Shown here: in pieces, positions 18,391-27,304 of the stretch
How positions within the stretch are numbered: the first letter of the stretch is position 1
Layout of the letters: the number at the start of each line of letters is the position of its first letter
Assembly (NCBI RefSeq): GCF_900157375.1
Contig: NZ_LT721901.1
Location: forward strand, 4,173,685-4,237,684
Reading direction: 5' to 3'
DNA from: Mycobacterium rhizamassiliense
GTDB lineage: Bacteria; Actinomycetota; Actinomycetes; Mycobacteriales; Mycobacteriaceae
Length of the DNA stretch: 64,000 bases
The notes under the pieces: generated by a model
Databases searched by the model: none
What the model was told of the DNA's origin: nothing
Seen by the model: only the letters and a program-made list of their open reading frames with translations
Translations under genes and position numbers: made by a program

Positions 18391-18936
18391 ATGACCACCA
18401 CCGAGCCACGGAGAGAGTCGCTAGATCCCAAGGCTCCCCCAAGCACCGAGGAAAAACTCGGCAGACAGCCCGCCCGGAAGAAGGGGCTGTTCGCCAGATA
18501 CTGGCTGGTGGTCACGATCGTCGCCGTGGTCGCGCTATCCGGGTTCCTCGTGTACCGGCTGCACGGTGTCTTCGGCGTCCACAAAGGTTCGTTCGGTGGT
18601 GGCACGTCGGGCGAGGTTCTCGACGAGTTCAACGCCAAGACGATCACGCTCGAGGTCTGGGGCTCACCGGGCAGCACGGCAACCATCAACTACCTTGACG
18701 AGAACTCCCATCCGCAGCAGGCCCTCAACGTCCCCTTGCCCTGGAGCACAGTGTTGAAGTCAACGAAACCCGGAATCCCGGCAAACCTGGTAGCGCAAGG
18801 AGACGGGAGTTGGATCGCCTGCCACTTCGTCGTGGACAACCACGACGGGCGCGGTGAGACGATCAAGGGTGCTAACCAGTCGCCCGCGAACGAAAACGTC
18901 AATGCCTTCGTCTACTGCCTGGACAAGTCCGCATGA
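18391..18936 (+). CDS. MmpS family transport accessory protein
   Basis: A 181-residue membrane-anchored protein. A Pro/Glu-rich cytoplasmic N-terminus of about 45 residues is followed by one transmembrane helix ([18 protein letters not shown]) and a periplasmic beta-rich MmpS domain. That domain has the family pattern [19 protein letters not shown], then NVPLPWS, and ends [12 protein letters not shown]. The cytoplasmic tail is longer than in MmpS4/MmpS5. MmpS proteins are the obligatory partners of MmpL exporters; the next gene is mmpL with a 4-base ATGA overlap. Confidence 0.93.
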   Translation: MTTTEPRRESLDPKAPPSTEEKLGRQPARKKGLFARYWLVVTIVAVVALSGFLVYRLHGVFGVHKGSFGGGTSGEVLDEFNAKTITLEVWGSPGSTATINYLDENSHPQQALNVPLPWSTVLKSTKPGIPANLVAQGDGSWIACHFVVDNHDGRGETIKGANQSPANENVNAFVYCLDKSA

Positions 18937-21863
18937 GCGAGACCACCGAGGCTCCGCCGCGCGTCGATCAGCCACTGATCCCACCGTTCCTGCCGCGGAT
19001 GATCCATCGGCTGGCGCTGCCGATCGTCTTGATCTGGCTGGGCATCGTCTTCGTCACCAACACCATTTCTCCGCAGCTCGAGGTCGTCTCCAAGAAGCAA
19101 TCGGTGTCGCAGAGCCCTACCGACGCGGTGTCCTTCCAGTCGATGATGCGCGTCGGATCGACGTTCAAGGAGTTCAATTCCGACAGCTCGGCGATGATCC
19201 TTCTGGAAGGCGACAAGCCGCTGGGGGCGGAGGCCCACCGCTACTACGACGAGATCGTCAAGCGACTCGAGCAGGATAAGAAGCACGTCCAGCACGTCCA
19301 GGATTTCTGGAGTGATCCGCTGACCGCCGCGGGCTCCCAGAGCCACGATCAAAAGGCCGCGTACGTCCAGGTCTACCTCGCCGGCAACATGGGCAGCGCC
19401 GAGTCCAGCGAATCCACGGATGCCGTCCGCAAGATCGTCGAATCGGTGCCCGCGCCGCCGGGGATCAAGGCCTACGTCACCGGGGCGGGTCCGCTGTTTG
19501 CCGATCAGTCCCACGCGGGTCAGAAAGGCGTCCTGCTGGTCACTCTCGTCACGTTCGCGGTGATCATCGTGATGCTGCTGTTCGTCTACCGGTCGGTGAT
19601 CACCATGATGATCATGCTGGGCATGGTCTTCGTCGAGTTGCTCGCGGCCCGCGGTGTCGTCGCGACGCTCGGAAATTACGGCATCATGGGGCTTTCGACG
19701 TTCGCCAATAACATGCTCGTGCTGATGGCGATCGCCGCCGGAACCGACTACGCGATCTTTGTGGTCGGTCGTTACCACGAGGCCCGCGGTCTGGGCGAGA
19801 CGCGGGAACAAGCCTTCTACACGATGTACCACAGCACGGCCCACGTCGTGCTGGGGTCGGGGCTGACCATTGCCGGCGCGATGTATTGCCTGAGCTTCTG
19901 CCGGTTGCCCTATTTTGAGACACTCGGCATACCCTGCGCCGTCGGTATGCTCGTCGCGGTCCTCGCCGCCTTGACTCTGGCACCGGCGATCCTGACCGTG
20001 GCATCGTTCTTCAAACTGCTGGACCCGAAGCGATCGTTGCAGACCCGGGGCTGGCGACGCATCGGCACCGCCATCGTCCGTTGGCCCCTACCGGTTTTCG
20101 CGGTGACCATCGCCGCCGCCTTAGTCGGCCTGCTCACTCTGCCCGGCTACAAGACGGACTACGACACCCGCCACTTCCTGCCGCAAGACACCCCGGCCAA
20201 TGTCGGCTATGCGGCCGCCGATCGGCACTTCGACCAGGCTCGGCTGAATCCCGAGCTGTTGATGATCGAGACGGATCATGACCTGCGTAACCCGGCCGAC
20301 TTCATCGTCCTGGACAAGGTCGCCAAGGCGATCTTCCGCATCCCCGGTATCGGCCGAGTCCAGACGATCACCCGGCCGTTGGGCACGCCGCTCGACCACA
20401 GCACCCTCGGTTTTCAGATGGGCGCACAAGCCGCCGGCCGGCTCCAGACGCAGCACTACCAAGAAGAGCAGGCGAACAACCTGCTGAACCAGGCGGCCGA
20501 GCTGCGCAAGACGATCGGGGTTCTGCATGAGCAGATGCAGACCACCCAGGATCTGAGCAACACCACGCACGAAACCACCAAGCTCACCAAGGAAACGGTG
20601 CATATCACCGAGTCGTTGCGCGACCAGATCGCCAACTTTGACGACTTCCTCCGGCCGATCCGAAGCTACTTCTACTGGGAGAAGCACTGTTTCGACATCC
20701 CGGTCTGCTGGGCGATCCGGTCGATCTTCAACGCGCTCGACGGCATCGACCAGATTGCTGAGAACATCGTGAACCTCAGCGCGAATCTGGACAAGCTGGA
20801 TCAGATCCAGCCGAAGCTGGTGGCCCTGATACCGCCGCAGATCGAGAGCCAGCAGCACAACCTCGACACCATCATGTCGAACTATGCGACCACAACGGGG
20901 CTCAACGACCAGGCGAAGGCGCAGGCCGACAACGCCACCGCGCAGGGTGATGCCTTCGATAAAGCGAAGAACGACGACACGTTCTACCTTCCGCCGGAGG
21001 CGTTCAAGAGCCCGGATTTCGCGCGGGGTCTCAAACAGTTCATCTCGCCGGACGGGCACGCTGTCAGGTTGATCATCTCCCACGAGGGCGACCCGGCGAC
21101 TCCTGAGGGCATTAGCCACATCGAGCCGATCAAGCAGGCCGTGCACGAGGCGATCAAGGGCACGCCCTGGGAGGGCGCCCACGTCTACCTCGGCGGCACC
21201 GCCGCGACGTACAAGGACATGCACGACGGCTCCAACGTCGACCTGTTGATCGCCGGAATTGCCGCGGCCACACTGATTTTCGTCATCATGTTGGTGATCA
21301 CCCGAAGCGTCGTGGCGGCCTTCGTGATCGTCGGTACGGTGTTGCTGTCGCTGGGCGCCTCGTTCGGACTCTCCGTGCTGCTATGGCAGTACATCCTGGG
21401 GATCAAGTTGCACTGGATGGTGCTGGCGATGGCGGTCATCCTGCTGCTGGCGGTCGGCTCGGACTACAACCTGCTGCTGATATCGCGGTTCAAGGAGGAA
21501 ATCCACGCCGGGCTCAAGACGGGCACGATCCGCGCGATGGCTGGTTCGGGCTCGGTGGTGACCGCTGCCGGCCTGGTGTTCGCCGCCACGATGGCCACGT
21601 TCATGTTCAGCCCGCTGCGGGTGATGGCCCAGGTGGGTACGACGATCGCGCTGGGTCTGTTGTTCGACACCTTGATCGTGCGGTCGTTCATGACCCCGTC
21701 GCTTGCCACCATGCTTGGGCGCTGGTTCTGGTGGCCGCAGCACGTGCGTCCACGGCCGGCCAGCACCATGCTGCGGCCCTACGGACCGCGCAAGGCCGTG
21801 CGCGAGTTGATCCTCAACGACGTTGACGAAAGTCCACCGGGCGGACTGGTCACCAAGCGCTAA
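18933..21863 (+). CDS. MmpL family RND transporter, MmpL4-like
   Basis: A 976-residue proton-driven exporter with the 12-helix RND layout: TM1, a periplasmic loop, TM2-6, a large second loop (about residues 400-770), and TM7-12. Proton-relay Asp-Tyr pairs are present in [19 protein letters not shown] and [14 protein letters not shown]. Sequence such as [27 protein letters not shown] resembles MmpL4, which with MmpS4 exports siderophores; MmpL4-type proteins in other mycobacteria move glycopeptidolipids. The coiled-coil-like stretch at about 500-570 is the usual MmpL loop insertion. The substrate is unproven; the iron-box-like upstream DNA favours siderophore export. Confidence 0.92.
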   Translation: MSETTEAPPRVDQPLIPPFLPRMIHRLALPIVLIWLGIVFVTNTISPQLEVVSKKQSVSQSPTDAVSFQSMMRVGSTFKEFNSDSSAMILLEGDKPLGAEAHRYYDEIVKRLEQDKKHVQHVQDFWSDPLTAAGSQSHDQKAAYVQVYLAGNMGSAESSESTDAVRKIVESVPAPPGIKAYVTGAGPLFADQSHAGQKGVLLVTLVTFAVIIVMLLFVYRSVITMMIMLGMVFVELLAARGVVATLGNYGIMGLSTFANNMLVLMAIAAGTDYAIFVVGRYHEARGLGETREQAFYTMYHSTAHVVLGSGLTIAGAMYCLSFCRLPYFETLGIPCAVGMLVAVLAALTLAPAILTVASFFKLLDPKRSLQTRGWRRIGTAIVRWPLPVFAVTIAAALVGLLTLPGYKTDYDTRHFLPQDTPANVGYAAADRHFDQARLNPELLMIETDHDLRNPADFIVLDKVAKAIFRIPGIGRVQTITRPLGTPLDHSTLGFQMGAQAAGRLQTQHYQEEQANNLLNQAAELRKTIGVLHEQMQTTQDLSNTTHETTKLTKETVHITESLRDQIANFDDFLRPIRSYFYWEKHCFDIPVCWAIRSIFNALDGIDQIAENIVNLSANLDKLDQIQPKLVALIPPQIESQQHNLDTIMSNYATTTGLNDQAKAQADNATAQGDAFDKAKNDDTFYLPPEAFKSPDFARGLKQFISPDGHAVRLIISHEGDPATPEGISHIEPIKQAVHEAIKGTPWEGAHVYLGGTAATYKDMHDGSNVDLLIAGIAAATLIFVIMLVITRSVVAAFVIVGTVLLSLGASFGLSVLLWQYILGIKLHWMVLAMAVILLLAVGSDYNLLLISRFKEEIHAGLKTGTIRAMAGSGSVVTAAGLVFAATMATFMFSPLRVMAQVGTTIALGLLFDTLIVRSFMTPSLATMLGRWFWWPQHVRPRPASTMLRPYGPRKAVRELILNDVDESPPGGLVTKR

Positions 21864-21869
21864 GCGGCT

Positions 21870-22823
21870 TCACCGGCCGGGTGCGGCGAGTTGGCCGGGT
21901 TCGGCCCCGTCGCCCGAAACGCCAATCCCGCGTCGGGCGGTGAGGTGTGCCGCGGCGAGTTTGCTAAATGCCGCCACCAGACGGCTGCGGTCCCCGGCGC
22001 GGCTCGCCAAGACCATATGGCCGGGCTCGACGCCTTCCAGGGGGACGGTGGTGATGTCGGGTCGCAAGCGCTTGTGAAAACCGGTCGTGATGGCAACCGC
22101 CCGCCCGGCTGCGACGAGTTCTAACCCGTCGTCGAGGGTTTCGAAGAGTGGACCTTCTGGCGCCCTGCTCCCGTCGGGCCGGGGATCGATGCGCCAGAAG
22201 TCATTCCAGGCCGGGTCGCAGTCTCGAAATTTCGGGATTGGTTCGTCGGCGATGTCGTCGAGAGTGACCGATTGCCTGCCGGCGAGCCGGTGGTCGATCG
22301 GTAGGAGCACCACCCGGGGCTCGTCGTAGAGGATCGTGACGCGCAGCTGGTCGGTGGAAAAAGGCAGTGCGCAAACCACCGCGTCCACCCGGTGGTCGAG
22401 CAGTGCATCGCGCGGCTGGTTCCACTCCAGGTGCTGGGTGTGTACGTCCGCGTCGGGGTGCTCGCGACGCAACGCGCGCACGACCGGGGTGATGATCATG
22501 CCTGTTGTGTAGCCGATGGTGATACGGCCGGGCTGGGCGGCGTCCCTGGCTTGTGCCGTGGCCTGGGCGGCCAAGCGCAGCAGCGCCTTTGCCCGCGGCA
22601 GGAACACCTCGCCGGCCTCCGTGAGCCGGGTACTTTGCGGCGTGCGGTCAAACAGGCGGACGCCTATTTGCTGCTCTAGACGGCGAATCTGCCGGCTCAG
22701 CGATGGCTGCGCGACGCGCAGCGCGGCCGCGGCGCGGCCGAAGTGCCGGTGTTCGGCCACTGCGGCGAAGTATCCGACCAGTCGCAGGTCGAGATCCACC
22801 ACCCGCGATACCGAATCAGTCAT
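21870..22823 (-). CDS. LysR family transcriptional regulator
   Basis: A 317-residue regulator. The N-terminal winged HTH is at about residues 11-70 (YFAAVAEHRHFGRAAAALRV, then QPSLSRQIRRLEQQIG, and LTEAGEVFL). It is followed by a periplasmic-binding-protein-like effector domain from about residue 95 (GRITIGYTTGM). ATG 22823 fits the family start; the frame continues upstream through intergenic DNA without a plausible start. It is divergent from an esterase gene 257 bp away, the usual arrangement for an LTTR and its target. It converges on mmpL with 6 bp between the stops. Confidence 0.88.
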   Translation of the reverse strand: MTDSVSRVVDLDLRLVGYFAAVAEHRHFGRAAAALRVAQPSLSRQIRRLEQQIGVRLFDRTPQSTRLTEAGEVFLPRAKALLRLAAQATAQARDAAQPGRITIGYTTGMIITPVVRALRREHPDADVHTQHLEWNQPRDALLDHRVDAVVCALPFSTDQLRVTILYDEPRVVLLPIDHRLAGRQSVTLDDIADEPIPKFRDCDPAWNDFWRIDPRPDGSRAPEGPLFETLDDGLELVAAGRAVAITTGFHKRLRPDITTVPLEGVEPGHMVLASRAGDRSRLVAAFSKLAAAHLTARRGIGVSGDGAEPGQLAAPGR

Positions 22824-22870
22824 GAGCTCACTGTAACCCCGAGACGGGGGTGTGCCTAGTGCGCAGCCAT

Positions 22871-22887
22871 GATGCGTAATTTGCATC
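22871..22887. promoter_or_regulatory. Candidate LysR-type site, GATGC-N7-GCATC
   Basis: A perfect 5+5 inverted repeat containing the T-N11-A core of LTTR boxes lies 48 bp upstream of the lysR start and about 190 bp before the esterase. It is assigned by pattern and position. Confidence 0.5.
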
Positions 22888-23080
22888 TCGTCATACGAAT
22901 CAGGACTTGGACATGCGACGCGATGCGGCATTGACTCGATGACATGAGCAGGAAGCGAAACACTCTCCGACTGCTCGACCGCATTGCAGCACTCACCGGA
23001 ACTGACAACTGAGATTTCCTCTGGCGCAGCCATATTCGACCCTGACCACTACAACCGACGCAGAACCGAAAGGTAGCCCT

Positions 23081-24001
23081 ATGACAAGCATCGAATCTAC
23101 AGAGTTCGTGAAATTCTGCTCCGCCGTGCGCGAGCGCCTATCGGATCCCCATCTCGACCTCGCCACCATTCGGGACATCGTCGAGACGGTGCACACTGCG
23201 GCGAAAGAACCCGAAGGCGTCACATACGCGGAAGTGGATGCCGGCGGGGTCGAAGCCCTCTGGTGTGTTCCCACCGATTGCGAGCCCCGCGCCGTTCTGC
23301 TGCATAACCACATGGGTGGCAGCGTCGTCGCGTCGATGCACTCCGACCGGAAGCCCGCCGCGCACATCGCCAAGGCCGCCGGCATGCGGTCGCTGGTGAT
23401 CAACTACCGGCGTTCGCCGGAGCACAAGTTTCCTGCGCAGACCGAAGACGTTGAGAGGGCCTACGATTGGCTGCTTGGCCAGGGCTACCAACCGGAGAAC
23501 ATCGCCGTCGTCGGGCACTCCTTCGGCGGCACGCTCGCTGTCAACCTGGCCCTGTCGCTGCGCGACAGGGGGGCCGCACTACCTGGCGCGATTCTGTCCA
23601 TCTCGCCCTGGTGCGACCTGACGCTCTCATGCAAGTCCATCGATACCCATGCCGATGTAGACATGGTGCTGACGCGCGCGATGCTGGAACTCTTCCGGTC
23701 ATGCTGGCTCGATGGAACGGGTGTGCATTGGAGCGATCCGCGGGTGAACCTGCTTAGGGCCGACCTACGCGGCCTTCCCCCGATCGCAGTCTTCTACGGC
23801 ACTGACGAGTTACTCGCGGATGAGGCGGTGCAGTTCGCGCTGCGAGCAAGAGCGGCTGGCAACAATCAATATCTGCAGTCCGTTCAGCACGGTCAACACT
23901 CGTTCATCATGGGCGCCGGCCGCGTGCCCGAGGTCGGTGACGCCATCGCGGAAATGGGGAAGTGGCTGCGTCGGAAACTTCTACTGAGGGCGGCTCCCTG
24001 A
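23081..24001 (+). CDS. Alpha/beta hydrolase, HSL-like esterase
   Basis: A 306-residue alpha/beta hydrolase-3 family protein. The nucleophile elbow GHSFGGTLAVN is at about residues 146-156, the acid probably the Asp in FYGTDELLADE (about 249), and the histidine in HGQHSFIMGAG (about 274). The oxyanion segment reads LLHNHMGGS instead of the usual HGGG. The start ATG 23081 is preceded by AAAGGTAG. It probably hydrolyses small esters or lactones. Divergence from a LysR gene suggests substrate induction. Confidence 0.85.
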   Translation: MTSIESTEFVKFCSAVRERLSDPHLDLATIRDIVETVHTAAKEPEGVTYAEVDAGGVEALWCVPTDCEPRAVLLHNHMGGSVVASMHSDRKPAAHIAKAAGMRSLVINYRRSPEHKFPAQTEDVERAYDWLLGQGYQPENIAVVGHSFGGTLAVNLALSLRDRGAALPGAILSISPWCDLTLSCKSIDTHADVDMVLTRAMLELFRSCWLDGTGVHWSDPRVNLLRADLRGLPPIAVFYGTDELLADEAVQFALRARAAGNNQYLQSVQHGQHSFIMGAGRVPEVGDAIAEMGKWLRRKLLLRAAP

Positions 24002-24018
24002 TCGAGGGATGTAACGAA

Positions 24019-24028
24019 CGAACGTTCG
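24019..24028. promoter_or_regulatory. CGAACGTTCG palindrome upstream of the oxidase remnant
   Basis: A perfect 10-bp palindrome with an overlapping AACGAACGAACG repeat, located between the esterase stop and the decayed oxidase. It resembles TetR half-sites, but no TetR gene is adjacent. It could be the former promoter operator of the broken oxidase. Confidence 0.25.
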
Positions 24029-24095
24029 CAATCCATTGCCGCTCAATAGAAAAGAACGAACTACACACCCTGTCGCACGAAGGGACTGCATTGAC

Positions 24096-24524
24096 ATGAC
24101 AAAGCATAAAGACGTCGACGGCGAGGACTGCGACATGCTCGTCATCGGAGGCCTCTTTGGCGGAAACGTGGCAGCGGTGGAGCTGACGGAAAAGGGAGAT
24201 AGGTTACGCATCTCGGCGGTGTGGCGGAAACGGCCCACTAAGGACTCCGCCGAAACAGCCTGGGATATCAAGCGATCCGTATGCCCACGTCGGGGGCTCG
24301 CGGGCATACGGCGCATTTATTCGCTGGTGAACGTCATGGCCCACGCCGGAGTCGGTATCGGCTCACGTGTTCTCCTGCGGATGCGGAATTCTCGGCCGCC
24401 AACCAACGGCGCCCGTACGGCGTCCACGGACTCCGAACCCGCCGTGTCCGTCCTGCCGACCACGTTCCCGAGTAACACCACGGCGACGATTTACCCGATC
24501 GCACAGCACGCGCGGCGGAGTTGA
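24096..24524 (+). pseudogene. Remnant of a cholesterol-oxidase-like (ChoD/GMC) flavoprotein
   Basis: The first ~75 codons retain the N-terminus of a ChoD-like oxidase. They include CDMLVIGGLFGGNVAAVELTE, where intact family members have a DxxIVGSGFGGSVAALRLTE-type FAD motif, then ETAWDIKRSVCPR, and a GIRRIYSLVNVMAHAGVGIGS segment. That last part corresponds to the QRIHLLRNVMILAGAGVGGGS-like region. The third glycine of the dinucleotide motif is altered, residues after the first strand are scrambled, and homology stops at about 24360. The rest of the ~550-residue enzyme is missing, and the remaining codons to the stop read as unrelated sequence. It overlaps nothing intact and ends just before the sigma factor. 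Confidence 0.7.
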
Positions 24525-24531
24525 TGAGGAC

Positions 24532-25452
24532 GTGCGCACCGTCGAACGCGGCAACGAGAATGACGCTGAGCTTGCGATCAGCTTCGAGCGCGAGGCTCTC
24601 CCACTGCTCGACCCGCTCTACCGGGGTGCGCTAGCGCTAACCGGGGATCGACTAGCTGCAGAGGATCTCCTGGAAGAGGCGATGATGAACGCCCACAGGC
24701 AATTCGGCTCGCTTCCTGACGGCACCAACCTAAGGGCCTCGTTGTATCGGCTCATGACCAACGCCTACGTCGGCAGTCTTCGCGCTCAACACCGTCGGCT
24801 GTCCGAAGGACGCAACGACACGACGAACGATTGGCACCCGGCTAGGGCCCGAGAGCGCGCATCGACACGGTTGAGCTCGGCGGAGGTGGAGGCGCTCAAG
24901 GCGTTGCCGGCCGCAGTGTTCACAGAAGCCCTGCAGGCGTTGCGACAAGACACTCGCATGGTGGTGTACTACGCCGACATCGAGGGCTTCTCGTACGCGG
25001 AGATCGCCCACATCACCAACCGCTCAGTCAGCGCCGTGATGTCACTGCTGTACCGCGGCCGCGATCACTTGCGGCACGTGCTGCTCGCTTCTTGCCGCGA
25101 GCAGGAGGCGTGCGAGTTTGCGGAGGATACGTCGAACAACGTGGCTCGGGTGCGACGCCGGAAGTCGAAACGCGCGATGCTCCAACGATTATCCGAGGAT
25201 GGCACCTGCGCAGGTCAACTTGACTGGTTCGATCGTGAGATCGTTCGCTACGTACTGCTTTGGGGGCCGCACGGCGGTGGGCGGGACGAGGATGTCTATC
25301 CCGCCTTCGGCATGACGGTCGAGCAGTTGGTCGACAGATTCCACCGGATCATCGCCACATTCGCGCCTCGTTTGGATCGCCTCGCCAAGTCCGATCGCGA
25401 GCTCCTGGACAAGGCCCGTCGGCTTCCAAGCATTTTCGGGCAAGCGCGGTAG
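24532..25452 (+). CDS. ECF-type RNA polymerase sigma factor with fused C-terminal module
   Basis: A 306-residue protein. Sigma region 2 lies in the first ~90 residues (DPLYRGALALTGDRLAAEDLLEEAM), resembling the SigH/SigE branch. Region 4 is at about 130-190, with FSYAEIAHITNRSVSAVMSLLYRGR as its HTH. About 100 extra residues follow, in which LDWFDREIVRYVLLWGPHGG and EDVYPAFGMTVEQLVDRFHR resemble the small mycobacterial DUF3263 proteins. GTG 24532 was chosen because the longer upstream frame overlaps the oxidase remnant and is low-complexity. No anti-sigma gene is next to it. Confidence 0.8.
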   Translation: MRTVERGNENDAELAISFEREALPLLDPLYRGALALTGDRLAAEDLLEEAMMNAHRQFGSLPDGTNLRASLYRLMTNAYVGSLRAQHRRLSEGRNDTTNDWHPARARERASTRLSSAEVEALKALPAAVFTEALQALRQDTRMVVYYADIEGFSYAEIAHITNRSVSAVMSLLYRGRDHLRHVLLASCREQEACEFAEDTSNNVARVRRRKSKRAMLQRLSEDGTCAGQLDWFDREIVRYVLLWGPHGGGRDEDVYPAFGMTVEQLVDRFHRIIATFAPRLDRLAKSDRELLDKARRLPSIFGQAR

Positions 25453-25535
25453 CTGACATCCGGCGACCTGATCGGCCGAGAGTCCGAAGCGCCGTTGCAC
25501 GCACCGCCCGAAGCACCACCGACGGCGTTACCGAG

Positions 25536-26567
25536 TCATGTAGCACATGCTTCAATCACGCTGTGCCCGAGCGGCTTGGGGTGGGTTTCGGTGCGCTGCA
25601 GACCAGCGGCCCGCAGTAAGGCATCGAACTCGTCCAAGGTGCGTTCCCGGCCGTCTGGGCATGCGACCAGCATGTTGAGATCCATCAACGCCACAAAACC
25701 CGGTGTCTGCGGGTCGCCCATGATCATCTCGATAATGACGATACGGCCGCCGGGTTCCATCGCCTCGCGGCAGCGCTGGAGAATGGTGACACAGTGTTCG
25801 TCATCCCAATCATGCAAGATCATTTTCAGTAGATAGAGGTCGCCGGCTGGAACGGACGCAAAGAAGTCACCACCCACGAAGTCGGTGCGGGAACCGAAGT
25901 CGCTCACCGCTATTGGAGGCGCGATCTCCCTGATGACATTGGGCCTGTCGAATATCACTCCGCGCAGCCGGGGGTTGCGCTCCTGTAGTAGTCGCAACAG
26001 GCTGCCGCTTGCGCCGCCGACGTCGATTGCGCAACCAACATTGGTGGTGTCAATGAGGTCGGCCGCGTCGCCCGCCCAAAGCGTCGTCAGGGCGGCCATC
26101 ATCTCGGAGAACTGGCGCCCTTCCTCGGGATTTCCTTCGAGGTAGTTGAACAGGTCTGTCCCCAACGCGCTGTTCGCCGGCAGCATGGTCGACTGAATTG
26201 CCTCCGGCAGTAGACGCCACGACAGCGTGATCCAGGGAGCCGTCATACCCACGACCACTGGATAAAGTGATCGCTGTGAGTCCTTGCGCATCGTGTCGAG
26301 TAGTGGCGTGGTCTCGAAATGCTCATCGCCATCCGACTTCAGCACTCCGATAGCCACTCCCGCTCGCAAGAGACGAAAGGTGCGATCGGTCACGCCGCCC
26401 GTGCGAGCCGCCAGTTCCGCGGCGGTCAGGGGTCCATCGGCGAGGTGGTCGGCCACGGAGAGCGTGGCCAACGAGCGCAGGATATGACTGCTCCAATAGC
26501 CGAACAAAATGTCGAGCAGCATTGCGTGGGCGTCTGCATCCGAGTGCAGCGATTCCGCTTGTGTCAT
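25536..26567 (-). CDS. SAM-dependent O-methyltransferase (family 2)
   Basis: A 343-residue enzyme. A winged-helix dimerisation domain occupies residues 1-110 (LADGPLTAAELAARTG, TDRTFRLLRAG). A Rossmann SAM-binding domain follows, with motif I AIDVGGASGSLLRLLQE near 180 and the family 2 segment LLKMILHDWDDEHCVTILQRC near 250. Relatives methylate hydroxyls of polyketides and aromatic metabolites. Its ATG overlaps the hemerythrin stop (TAATG), making it the last gene of a three-gene operon. Confidence 0.9.
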   Translation of the reverse strand: MTQAESLHSDADAHAMLLDILFGYWSSHILRSLATLSVADHLADGPLTAAELAARTGGVTDRTFRLLRAGVAIGVLKSDGDEHFETTPLLDTMRKDSQRSLYPVVVGMTAPWITLSWRLLPEAIQSTMLPANSALGTDLFNYLEGNPEEGRQFSEMMAALTTLWAGDAADLIDTTNVGCAIDVGGASGSLLRLLQERNPRLRGVIFDRPNVIREIAPPIAVSDFGSRTDFVGGDFFASVPAGDLYLLKMILHDWDDEHCVTILQRCREAMEPGGRIVIIEMIMGDPQTPGFVALMDLNMLVACPDGRERTLDEFDALLRAAGLQRTETHPKPLGHSVIEACAT

Positions 26568-27304
26568 TAGCTATCTCCTTGAGTCGCCGGGTTAGCGTCC
26601 GTAGTTGGCTGTGGGTTTGGATAGGCCGTGACCGTGGGCGGCGTCGAGGTGCCATAGACCCGCCGAGCGTGGCGCTTGAAGGTGCGCGGAGCGACGATCG
26701 GCATCAGGAGTCGCGCCGGCATGGGCACGTTGGAAAGTGTTCGCCGCATCACCGCGGGATCACCCTCATACATCAGCATGCCAAAGGCCAAGGGCAAGAG
26801 TCGCTTCTGGAAAGTGTCCATCCCGTGCTGACCCATCTGTGCCCACTCCGCGGCGGTGACGTGCCGCGCGGCAAGGGGAAGCACGGCCTGCTCTTCGAGC
26901 GCAGTGTGTTCTGTCAGGACCTGTACAAGATCATCGAGCACCGTTGCGAGCCGTTCTCCATCGCGGCCGAATCTGCACCAGTCACCGAGCCGATGGACTG
27001 CTTCGTTGTGCGCGGCCGCGATAGCGTCATGTTGTTCCCCCATGATGAGTACGATCTCGGTCGCCTCGACCGCGGCTCGTTCGAGAAGCAGCGGCCAGAG
27101 AACCAGGTCTTCGCCTTCGTGATGCGTGTGCAGAAGCTGGCACAGGAGCTGTGCGTGCGCACCGATGAGAGCCCTACGCTTCGCATCGTCTTGATCCGCG
27201 CCGCGGATCAAGACGGGCAGCAAGCTGAACTCGCGGCGCAACATTGTGTGGACGAGGCACATCTCCTCGACGTCAGCCATCGGTACCTGCGGTGGAGTTG
27301 TCAT
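26567..27304 (-). CDS. Hemerythrin HHE-domain protein
   Basis: A 245-residue protein. The helical HHE bundle covers about residues 15-150, with iron-ligand candidates in LVHTMLRREF, HTHHEGEDLVLW, MGEQHDAIAAAH and LTEHTALEEQAVLP. A C-terminal extension with KRHARRVYGTSTPP and a Pro/Thr-rich tail follows. Such domains bind a non-heme di-iron centre and take part in O2/NO sensing or storage. It is coupled by ATGA to the GMC oxidoreductase upstream and by TAATG to the methyltransferase downstream, which suggests a role in one oxidative pathway. Confidence 0.85.
   Translation of the reverse strand: MTTPPQVPMADVEEMCLVHTMLRREFSLLPVLIRGADQDDAKRRALIGAHAQLLCQLLHTHHEGEDLVLWPLLLERAAVEATEIVLIMGEQHDAIAAAHNEAVHRLGDWCRFGRDGERLATVLDDLVQVLTEHTALEEQAVLPLAARHVTAAEWAQMGQHGMDTFQKRLLPLAFGMLMYEGDPAVMRRTLSNVPMPARLLMPIVAPRTFKRHARRVYGTSTPPTVTAYPNPQPTTDANPATQGDS

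Noticed and set aside
24281-24475. Second-frame continuation of the ChoD-like remnant
   Set aside because: The shifted frame gives no convincing match to the next part of the oxidase, so a simple single frameshift is not supported.
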